Notes under the pieces: generated by a model
Seen by the model: only the letters and a program-made list of their open reading frames with translations
Databases searched by the model: none
Told to the model about the DNA's origin: nothing
Made by a program: the position numbers and the translations under genes
DNA from: Mesorhizobium comanense
GTDB taxonomy: Bacteria; Pseudomonadota; Alphaproteobacteria; Rhizobiales; Rhizobiaceae
Direction of reading: 5' to 3'
Length of the DNA: 36,434 nt
Assembly (NCBI RefSeq): GCF_005503535.1
Contig: NZ_SCNN01000038.1
Coordinates: 1 to 36,434 of the forward strand
Shown here: one piece after another, positions 23,543 through 30,102 of the stretch
Layout of the letters: each line of letters begins with the position of its first letter
How positions within the stretch are numbered: position 1 is the stretch's first letter

Positions 23543-24222
23543 CGCTTTGCCTCGCTTGTCTTCGACCGGTAGAGGGCAAGCAACTCGCCAAGGAGCGTTT
23601 CCATCTCGGCGATCGCCTTCGGATCAGGCTTCGCTGATGTCTGGAGCGTGCCGGCGGCGCCAATCGATTGATAGGACGCGCGGCGCGCGATCGGTTGGCT
23701 GGCGAGAGCGACACCGCTCTCGCGTAAAATTTCCCGGAGCGGCTCATGCGCCTTGGCGCGGCCGGTCACCAGATCGTGCTGGTTGATGACGATCATCGTC
23801 GAGAGCTTGCGCTTCTGATCCTCTTCGACCACCGGCACATGGTTCAGCGCGAGCTGCATGCCGGCAACGACGTCGTCCTGGGTCGTCTGCAGCGGGATCA
23901 GCACGATGTCGGCACAGTAGAGGCCGGCGAACAGGTTTTCGTTGGTCGTGCCCTCGACATCGACGAAGACGATCTTGCCCTCCTGCTGATGATGGAGAGC
24001 GAGCTTGTAGATCTGGTTGGGATCGAGGCAGCTTTCGGCTTCCAGCCGGTCGGGCCAGACGTCCATCTTTTTCGACATCGTGACCCAGCGCATCGTATTG
24101 GCGCGACTGTCGGCATCGATCAGGAAGACGTCGTTGCCGGCATGGGCGGCCGTGCCGGAGAGAGCGCGGACGAGGGTGGTCTTGCCGGTTCCGCCCTTGG
24201 GATTGGCGATGGTGACGATCAT
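23539..24222 (-). CDS. ParA/VirC1-like ATPase
   Basis: 227 residues from the ATG at 24222, which has AAGGAG seven bases upstream. An upstream in-frame start at 24285 would add a non-conserved extension. Deviant Walker A PKGGTGKTT lies at 8-16, DADSRANTMRW follows, then Walker B-like IVFVDVEGTTNENL and a central LIPLQTTQDDVVAG. The size and the location beside an oriT resemble VirC1, a ParA-family protein that helps recruit the relaxosome in the T-DNA system. A stand-alone partition ATPase is the other possibility. It is co-transcribed with a ribbon-helix-helix gene and diverges from mobC. Confidence 0.9.
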   Translation of the reverse strand: MIVTIANPKGGTGKTTLVRALSGTAAHAGNDVFLIDADSRANTMRWVTMSKKMDVWPDRLEAESCLDPNQIYKLALHHQQEGKIVFVDVEGTTNENLFAGLYCADIVLIPLQTTQDDVVAGMQLALNHVPVVEEDQKRKLSTMIVINQHDLVTGRAKAHEPLREILRESGVALASQPIARRASYQSIGAAGTLQTSAKPDPKAIAEMETLLGELLALYRSKTSEAKR

Positions 24223-24709
24223 GATGGCTCCTTCATTCTGAGAATAAACTATAGTTATTTCCTCGCTTGTCTTTCCGCAATGCATTCGTTGCCCTTTGTT
24301 CGTTCACCGTTGATGATTGTCGATTGCTGATTGACCGCCGACAACGGGCAATGACCAACAGACAATTGCCAGTTGCCCGTTGACAATGAGTAACGGAAGC
24401 GCGGTTAACTGTCAGTGATTAATGGGTAATTGGGCGATTGCCAGTGATATCGCTAGCAATGATCGCACGAACAACGGGGAACTGTTAACGGGCCGGGTGG
24501 CGTTGGAGGTGCGTGGTTGTGGTGGGAGCTTGGGCGAGAGTGTTTGTATTGTGATGATGAATTGTAATAAAATATATTTTAGTTATAGGTGGCAGGATAG
24601 TCAAGTTTGTGGTACAAACTCGACGTCGCCCCGCCTCCGGCAGGGCTCAGGTTCGCGCCGGTGGCGCTCTGGGGTCGCCTCCGGCAACCTCGCAAGCGGA
24701 AGGAAAGCG
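24223..24709. promoter_or_regulatory. Divergent ParA/mobC intergenic region with repeats and oriT
   Basis: 487 bases without a gene, visibly A/T-richer than the flanks. From left to right: palindrome AACTATAGTT (24247-24256) ahead of the parA-like gene, with TATAGT as a possible minus-strand -10; a tandem 7-mer GATTGNN repeated three times (24315-24335); inverted CAACGGGCAA/TTGCCCGTTG (24342-24351 and 24373-24382); and ATTGCCAGT twice (about 24365 and 24438). A T/A-rich stretch lies at 24560-24588, then the oriT core. Two GCCTCCGGCA repeats and the ribosome binding site AAGGAA of mobC follow. Confidence 0.7.
24590..24620 (-). other. oriT: oriT with nic core and inverted repeat
   Basis: Read on the minus strand, a perfect 7-bp inverted repeat (AGTTTGT-ACC-ACAAACT, 24620-24604) is followed after four bases by CTATCCTGCC (24600-24591). 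TATCCTG/C is the cleavage core of IncP RP4 oriT, and on the + strand TGGCAGGATA equals the first ten bases of the T-DNA border. The layout of inverted repeat, short spacer, nic and adjacent A/T-rich DNA is that of MOBP-type origins. The predicted nick is between G and C, opposite 24593/24592. MobC and relaxase genes start 90 and 440 bases away. Confidence 0.85.
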
Positions 24710-25078
24710 ATGCGCAGCGAAGTGGTCAGGGTCCGTCTAAGGCCGGAGGAGCGGCAAGCTCTTGCGGACCTTTGCGGTGAAGACCGCACCGCCAGCGATG
24801 TGATCCGGCTGCTGTTTCGCGACCGGGCTGGGCTTCCGCTTCCCGTTGGACCCGTCGAAGCCGACGCTTTACGAGCTACGAACGAGGAGCTTCGCCGCAT
24901 CGGTATCAATCTCAACCAGGCAGTTCGGGGTATTAATGAAGGCCGCGTCGGCTATGAACCCCATCTTGACGCAGCACTTCGCAGCCTTCTCGAAGGTGTC
25001 TTCCGGCTGCGGGCCGACGTTGACCTGATGCTGCGGATCAGCCGACGGGGGCGGAGGAGAGATGGTCATGGCGTATGA
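24710..25078 (+). CDS. mobC: MobC-like relaxosome accessory protein
   Basis: 122 residues. The N-terminal ribbon-helix-helix-like segment (SEVVRVRLRPEERQALADLCGE...SDVIRLLF) and the hallmark RRIGINLNQAVRGINEG near residues 65-80 identify MobC-type mobilisation proteins. These bind oriT, help melt it and load the relaxase. GGAAGGAAA precedes the ATG. Frame continuity upstream to 24422 is fortuitous and runs through oriT. The stop overlaps the relaxase start by 17 bases (11 if the relaxase begins at 25068). Confidence 0.88.
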   Translation: MRSEVVRVRLRPEERQALADLCGEDRTASDVIRLLFRDRAGLPLPVGPVEADALRATNEELRRIGINLNQAVRGINEGRVGYEPHLDAALRSLLEGVFRLRADVDLMLRISRRGRRRDGHGV

Positions 25079-27638
25079 CTGGACGAGCCTGCTCAGTGAT
25101 ATCGAGGGCTTCCAGGTGCGTCGGACAAAGTCGCTCCTCGAAGAGGAAGACGAGCGCCACAGGCGCGCAGGAATGGTGCGGATGGCCATTACCGCCGAGG
25201 CGCCCCAGCAACGATACGTGCCAACGGGCATCGCCAGCAAAGCCCGGCCAGCTGCTGTCCTCTCACCAGAACCGACTATCGCCTCCATCCTCCAGCCTGC
25301 AAGTGCCTCCGAGCGGGACGTGATCACCCTTTTTGGCGCTCTTGGTGCTGGTTCGAAATCCGTAGAGGATGACGAGCTGCGGAGATCGGGCGGCGGCGGA
25401 GGAGGGGCTGGCGGGACGCCGCGCGTCGACCGGCCGCCGGTTATGCGATCTTCTTCCCGCAAGCCGTCATCGATGGAGACGGCGAGCCGGGCGGCGATCG
25501 CGGCCGGTGCGCAGGCAGTCGTCATCAAGGTCACATCGACTGTTTCGAGCAGGGCGTCGGCCGTGGGTCTGATGACCTATCTCGGTACGCGGGAGGTCGA
25601 AAAGGAAAACGGAGAGAAGGGAAAGGTCGACATCCCGATTATCGACCAGGAGGGTGTGACGATTGCGAGCCGCGAAGAACGGGCGGCCGTTCTGCAGGAG
25701 TGGCTGTCAGAGTTTCGCGAAGCCTATGCGGTGAACGCAGTTGCCACCTTGTCGATCAATTTGCCGGAGGCGGTGAACGATGAGGATCTTCACGATGCGC
25801 TGAACTCGGCGTTCGGCTCCAAGCCCTTTCTCTATGCTCGCAATCCGGACGGTCAGGTTTCCGTCTTTGTTGTTACTGATCTTCCGTCAAGGAAGATTGT
25901 CGGTGCGCTCAGGACGCGCGAAAAGGGAGAAGGGCCGGGGCGGGCGGTTGAGAACGTCGAGACCGATATTGCGCGCCGTTTGTCGAACGCCGGTGTCTCG
26001 GCCGAGGTCCGCATTCTCGGCGCCGCGGTCTCTGAAAAGTCGGGCCGCTATTTCCTCGAGAAGTTCCTCCGCACGGAAAAGCATGCCATCACTAGCGCCG
26101 GCGAGCAGGTGCAGCGTGGCCCGGCGATCAAGAGCATGGTAGACAGCATCTGGCGGAATTGGTCGAGCGACATCCGGACCGTCGAGCCGCGCAATGCCTT
26201 CCATGTGATTTTCTCCGCCCGAGCCGGGACGGATGCGGAAGCGATGAATCGTGCCGTTCGTGACTTCCTTAGCGAGCAGGTGGCCGGCCATCGCTGGATC
26301 ACGGCTCATCACCCCGATACCGGTCATGTGCATGTCCACACGATGATCTCGGCACGCGACGATATCGGCAAAGCATTGCGGCTAACGAAGCCGGAGCTTT
26401 ATGCATGGCGGGAGCGGTTCGCAGCGAAGGCGCGCGAGCACGGCATCGCCATGGTCGCTACACGTCGCGCGGATGTTGCGGCGACCCGACCCTATAGCCA
26501 AGCACAGGCCGGCGCCTATGAGCGCGGCCGATCCGATCCACGTTATCTGAAGTCTGCTGCGGTCAATCAGCGTGTCGAGCGCAAGCGGGTGGGCGTTGTC
26601 GATCGAGCGACACTCTCCAATGGCAACCTCGCGCTCGCCCCGAAATGGCAGGCGACGGCCATCGCGCTGAAGGGGGCAGGGGCGAAGCCATCGGTCATCG
26701 CAGCAGCCGACAGGTTCGCAGCCGCGGCGACCACTCATGCACCGCATGCTACTTTGCGTGCCAGCGGCTTCGTTCTTCTCCGGTTGGAAGTCGAACAGGC
26801 CATGGAACGCGAGACGGTGGCTGTTATTCTCGAAGGCGCTATCGGCGTCGAGGCCAAATTGATTTCCGTCGCGGGGAAGTCCGTCCAGGTCCTGGCGCCA
26901 ACGACCGCGAGCGTCAGCAAGATTGAGCGCGAGTTGGCCAAGCAGGGCGAAGAGTTTGGTCCCGGTTCCGAGACACGGTCCGTTGCCAGAGGTTTTCAGA
27001 CGCGGTTGCTGTCGCATGGATTGCGTGCCTCCGTCGTCGTCGAGGCGGCCGGCTCCGCGAAGCATAGTGCGCCGTCGCCTTGGCTGCAGAAGAAATTCGA
27101 TACTTTGACCGAGCGGTCCGCTGCGCCGCCGGACGAGCCACTAGCGGAATTCAAGGCCCTGATCACAACCATTCAACAGCAGAAGGAAAACGCTATGCCC
27201 CTATCGCTGAAACAGTTCGACGAGCGCGTTTCGCGTGCCACCAAATCGATGGATCGCCTTGAAGGGATGGTTGATAGCAGCGCCGAGCGCCAGGCGGTCG
27301 AGGAAATGCGGCGCGAGATCTCTGCACTGTTCGCGGAGCAGCGTCGCGATATCGAGATGCAGCAGGTAAGGTCGGCTACGGAAACTAATGGGGGAGGGGG
27401 TACATCGGCGGCGGCACGTTCAGATGACGGTCAGGCGCAGGGCCGACCGGCCCCTTCTACCGTCGATCCCGCCATCGCGGCACAGCAGCAGGCTATTGCC
27501 ACTGGCCGCGCCTCTCGGGCCGCCCGCGAGCAGGCAGGCGCGGCGAAAAATGCACAGTATGAACATCGCCAGCAGGTTCTCCACCAAGCGGAACAGGACC
27601 GCCAGCGAGACAATGGTCGCGACGGCGCGGAGCGTTAA
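25062..27638 (+). CDS. VirD2/TraI-like HUH relaxase (MOBP-type)
   Basis: 858 residues. A relaxase domain sits in the middle third: probable catalytic tyrosine Y173 in GLMTYLGTRE, and the three-His metal motif HVHVH at 422-426, preceded by TAHHPDTG. The enzyme nicks oriT and stays on the 5' end of the transferred strand. Unusually, about 140 residues precede the domain (a helical start, then Gly-rich and Ser/Arg-rich linkers). The C-terminal 400 residues are alpha-rich, end in a Gln/Glu/Ala coiled coil, and may serve as translocation signal or primase-like region. ATGs at 25062 and 25068 are both possible. MOBP assignment rests on motif order and on the nic sequence. Confidence 0.9.
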   Translation: MVMAYDWTSLLSDIEGFQVRRTKSLLEEEDERHRRAGMVRMAITAEAPQQRYVPTGIASKARPAAVLSPEPTIASILQPASASERDVITLFGALGAGSKSVEDDELRRSGGGGGGAGGTPRVDRPPVMRSSSRKPSSMETASRAAIAAGAQAVVIKVTSTVSSRASAVGLMTYLGTREVEKENGEKGKVDIPIIDQEGVTIASREERAAVLQEWLSEFREAYAVNAVATLSINLPEAVNDEDLHDALNSAFGSKPFLYARNPDGQVSVFVVTDLPSRKIVGALRTREKGEGPGRAVENVETDIARRLSNAGVSAEVRILGAAVSEKSGRYFLEKFLRTEKHAITSAGEQVQRGPAIKSMVDSIWRNWSSDIRTVEPRNAFHVIFSARAGTDAEAMNRAVRDFLSEQVAGHRWITAHHPDTGHVHVHTMISARDDIGKALRLTKPELYAWRERFAAKAREHGIAMVATRRADVAATRPYSQAQAGAYERGRSDPRYLKSAAVNQRVERKRVGVVDRATLSNGNLALAPKWQATAIALKGAGAKPSVIAAADRFAAAATTHAPHATLRASGFVLLRLEVEQAMERETVAVILEGAIGVEAKLISVAGKSVQVLAPTTASVSKIERELAKQGEEFGPGSETRSVARGFQTRLLSHGLRASVVVEAAGSAKHSAPSPWLQKKFDTLTERSAAPPDEPLAEFKALITTIQQQKENAMPLSLKQFDERVSRATKSMDRLEGMVDSSAERQAVEEMRREISALFAEQRRDIEMQQVRSATETNGGGGTSAAARSDDGQAQGRPAPSTVDPAIAAQQQAIATGRASRAAREQAGAAKNAQYEHRQQVLHQAEQDRQRDNGRDGAER

Positions 27639-27645
27639 TCCGCCG

Positions 27646-27864
27646 CTATTCCTGCATCAGGCCATCGAAGACTTCAAGCAGGGCATCTACGATGGCCTGG
27701 CCAAGGGCGTTGGCCGTTGCGGCAACTTCGTCTTCGCCGTGGTCACGCGTGGCGATGGCGAGATTGCCGCCTTCGTCAGCAACAATCGCCTTAGCCCGTT
27801 CAATTGCCCAAAGGGCGAAATCGCTGCGGCTGGAAATCGTTATCGTCTCGCTCTGCTCGTCCAT
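27646..27864 (-). CDS. Small acidic hypothetical protein
   Basis: 72 residues from the ATG at 27864, which has GGAAGG seven bases upstream. The open frame continues upstream to 27966, but without a ribosome binding site. The protein is acidic and mostly helical (SDFALWAIERAKAIVADEGGNLA...), with no family I recognise. It is convergent with the relaxase gene, leaving only 7 bases between stops, and diverges from the structured leader and XRE operon. Confidence 0.6.
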   Translation of the reverse strand: MDEQSETITISSRSDFALWAIERAKAIVADEGGNLAIATRDHGEDEVAATANALGQAIVDALLEVFDGLMQE

Positions 27865-28062
27865 GGCGTTCACCTTCCGTCTGGCCGCACAACTGGCCGT
27901 CTGTTTCGCTGATACTGAAACGCAGCCATATCGTTGGGCGCATATCGGGGGAACCATCTTCAGCATCTATCGACTGAATTCATTCGGAATTTCTACTCTG
28001 AGTGTTTGCACCGCGCCGCGTGATCGCCTAGACTCACGGCTGAAGCAGTCACGCGCTGCTTT
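27865..28062. promoter_or_regulatory. Divergent promoter region
   Basis: 198 bases between the small minus-strand gene and the structured leader. It is moderately A/T-rich (about 27960-28000) and should hold promoters in both directions. A hairpin AGCAG-TCACGCG-CTGCT (about 28044-28060) abuts the structured element. No confident -35/-10 pair was recognised. Confidence 0.4.
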
Positions 28063-28260
28063 GGGGCGTGGAAACCCCTCATAGCTAGGCAGGTGCCGCG
28101 ACATGGCACCACTCTTCGACCTTTGCGGTCGGGGATCCTGCGGCGTATGCAACAGGTTCCTCGGAGCTAAAGGCCGTAGGGCCGTGCTATGCGGTTTCCA
28201 ACTCCCCGATCACCAGGGGTCAAAGAGCAGAAGCGGGGGCGTACCGCGTTGCTCTGGGAG
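28063..28260 (+). ncRNA. Highly structured leader RNA, riboswitch-like
   Basis: A closing helix (28070-28076 with 28193-28199, and 28080-28085 with 28186-28191; 13 pairs) encloses four hairpins: GGTGCC/GGCACC (28092-28110), CGACC/GGTCG (28117-28131), CCTG/CAGG (28137-28156) and GGCC-GTAG-GGCC (28172-28183). Two more follow: CCCC/GGGG (28204-28219) and AGAGCA/TGCTCT (28224-28255) with an inner GCGG/CCGC. The ribosome binding site GGGAGG (28256-28261) can pair with CTCCC at 28202-28206. GGGG at 28063-28066 can form a hairpin with CCCC at 28075-28078 that excludes the closing helix. This suggests a translational switch for the operon at 28269. It matches no RNA family I can name. Confidence 0.6.
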
Positions 28261-28268
28261 GAAACCGA

Positions 28269-28571
28269 GTGTCAGCAGCACCTTCCTTCACATTCTACAC
28301 CTATTCGCCCACCTTCCAGTCGGCCGGGTCGCGTTGGCGTGACGATGTGGTCCGAAGTCCGTTTTTCGGTAGTGCGGAGAGTGCCCGCCAGGCGATCGTT
28401 GATTTACGCGAAGCGGTTTCAAGTGAACCGGATCACGATTTACCGCCAATGCATCTTGAGCGCGTCGTGACACTCCCGGTGACCAAGGAGGCAATGGTCG
28501 CGCTGCTCAATAGTGGCGTCGGGGCGATCGTCAAAAAGTATGATATTCTCGAAACGATCGAGGAGAACTGA
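28269..28571 (+). CDS. Small hypothetical protein, first gene of XRE operon
   Basis: 100 residues starting with GTG; GGGAGG seven bases upstream makes the start clear. The N-terminal part is aromatic (FTFYTYSPTFQSAGSRWRDDVV); the C-terminal part (HLERVVTLPVTKEAMVALLNSGVGAIVKKYDIL) looks like a compact alpha/beta domain. No family recognised. Its stop (TGA) is immediately followed by the ATG of the XRE regulator, so the two are co-translated. The pairing with a regulator and the structured leader suggests a regulatory or toxin-antitoxin-like unit, but no toxin motif is visible. Confidence 0.75.
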   Translation: MSAAPSFTFYTYSPTFQSAGSRWRDDVVRSPFFGSAESARQAIVDLREAVSSEPDHDLPPMHLERVVTLPVTKEAMVALLNSGVGAIVKKYDILETIEEN

Positions 28572-28979
28572 ATGGCGAAGACGCCTGACCCGATCGACGT
28601 GGAAGTCGGAAGCAAGATCAAAGCGCAGCGCCGCTTGAGGGGCATGAGCCAGGATACCCTGGCTGCCTCGCTAGGCGTCACTTTCCAGCAGATCCAGAAA
28701 TACGAGAAGGGGACGAATCGGGTGAGCTCCAGCCGCCTCGCCGTGATTGCGAAGACATTCGGCGTGCCGCCCTCGTATTTCTTTCCTGATGCGGACGATT
28801 CCAGGCAAGGTATGGTGGCTGCGGCGCCCGAAATCACCAGCTTTCTCGAGACAAACGAAGGGCGTGATCTCAACCTTGCATTTTCACGGATCAGTTCAAA
28901 TAGGATGCGCCGAAAGATCGTCGGCCTTGTTACCGCCTTAGCCGACGCATTTCAGCCGGAAGATGTTTCCGGCACCTGA
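28572..28979 (+). CDS. XRE-family transcriptional regulator
   Basis: 135 residues. The Cro/C1-type HTH spans about 12-68 (IKAQRRLRGMSQDTLAASLGVTFQQIQKYEKGTNRVSSSRLAVIAKTFGVP), a form very common in Rhizobiales. The C-terminal 60 residues are helical and probably dimerise. It begins directly after the stop of the small upstream gene and shares its structured leader. It probably represses its own operon; targets cannot be read from the sequence. Confidence 0.92.
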   Translation: MAKTPDPIDVEVGSKIKAQRRLRGMSQDTLAASLGVTFQQIQKYEKGTNRVSSSRLAVIAKTFGVPPSYFFPDADDSRQGMVAAAPEITSFLETNEGRDLNLAFSRISSNRMRRKIVGLVTALADAFQPEDVSGT

Positions 28980-28994
28980 TGACGGCGCGCACAA

Positions 28995-29983
28995 ATGTTT
29001 GTTAGGCTACTTATTGAGAATGCTGCGACGCAGCATAGATTCAGGAGATTGGAATCTGCACTCTTCCTCTCAGCAGTCTCGCGCGACGGTCGAACTTCCT
29101 CCTCCCGAAATCGGCAGACAGAATCAAGGCCTGGTGCAACTGCTCTCGCATCGGGCTTTCTCCGCGCAACCGGCCGGCTGGGCGCTGTCCAAGTCCGCCT
29201 GTACCACGCCGGCGATGCCGAAGATGCATACGCCTCTATAGAGGTGGGCCCGGCGGCGGCGGTACAAAACGATGTGGCGGAGAACAGCGGAGCCGGTGAC
29301 ATTGCCGACGATCCGATGACAATGGAGTTGGCGGCGATCAACGCCTTGCTGGTCCGCTCCGAGTCGGTGATTGTCGCGGCGAAGGCGCCGGCGCGCGGTA
29401 ATGAGGGCGACCGTTCGTGTATGATGTGGACTGGGACGAGAACGCCCGTCTCGATGAATCGTGCGCCGTTCTAACAAAAATCAACGACATGCCGCCAGTG
29501 CTTCAGACCGTGCTGGCGCTTGATGCCTGGAATAATCTCGCCCTCCTGCAGCACGCGCCCTGGCTTGGTCGGCTTCTGGCCCCGTCCCTCCTGCACCAAG
29601 CGGGCCTCAGCAACGGCGGGCATCTCTTCGCCCTCAATATCGGCCTGAAGATCGTGCCCGTCGAGTGTCGTCGGCATCGCGACCGCAACATTCGTCTTTC
29701 GGCGATCCTACATGGTTTCGCGGTGGCTGCCGAACTCGGGATGAGGGAGCATGACCGGCTGACTTTGGCGCGTACCATGATGGAAAGGCGTCTTGTCGGT
29801 CGGCGCACTTCGTCACGCCGACCGGGGCTAATCGATCTGCTCATAGCGCAGCCGCTGGTCTCGGCCGAGATGGTCGCTGGCAACTTGGACGTCACGCCGC
29901 GGGCGGCACTTCGGCTGATTGATGAGCTCGGTCCATGTGAGATTACAGGGAGGAGCAGGTTTCGAGCGTGGGGCGTGATTTGA
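28995..29983 (+). pseudogene. RHE_PE00001-family (DUF1612 plus HTH) gene, frameshifted
   Basis: The C-terminal 188 codons (29417-29983) read VYDVDWDENARLDESCAVL...LQHAPWLGRLLAPSLL...MMERRLVGRRTSSRRPGLIDLLIAQPLVSAEMVA...GRSRFRAWGVI, typical of the conserved C-terminus of this rhizobial plasmid family. The preceding segment (HAGDAEDAY...ELAAINALLVRSESVIVAAKAP, ending about 29412) fits the same family in another frame, and FSAQPAGWALS near 29158-29190 fits in a third. At least two frameshifts and a missing N-terminus make it a pseudogene. An intact member has a DUF1612 domain and a helix-turn-helix and is of unknown function. The remaining C-terminal frame could still be expressed. Confidence 0.85.
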
Positions 29984-29999
29984 TGGATATTGAATCTCT

Positions 30000-30064
30000 C
30001 CGTGGACGCCACTTTCGATGCATTCCGGCAACCTCGATGCCGTAACCGATCATGGCGTCCACGG
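30000..30064. repeat. 12-bp inverted repeat between backbone and cargo
   Basis: CCGTGGACGCCA at 30000-30011 and its exact complement at 30053-30064 enclose 41 bases that contain TCGATGC twice. It lies between the pseudogene end and the 3' end of the minus-strand ThDP enzyme gene, so it could be a shared terminator. The alternative is a trace of the insertion that brought in the lower-GC module. Confidence 0.5.
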
Positions 30065-30102
30065 CCGAGGTCTGCACGGCGCTGAGTTTGCAAGCGTGGA
30101 GT

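Noticed and set aside
24315..24335. Short tandem repeats considered as a CRISPR array
   Set aside because: Unit is 7 bp without spacers; no cas genes anywhere in the window.
28063..28260. Structured leader considered as tmRNA, RNase P RNA or retron RNA
   Set aside because: No tRNA-like end or tag reading frame, no RNase P signature, and no reverse transcriptase gene nearby.
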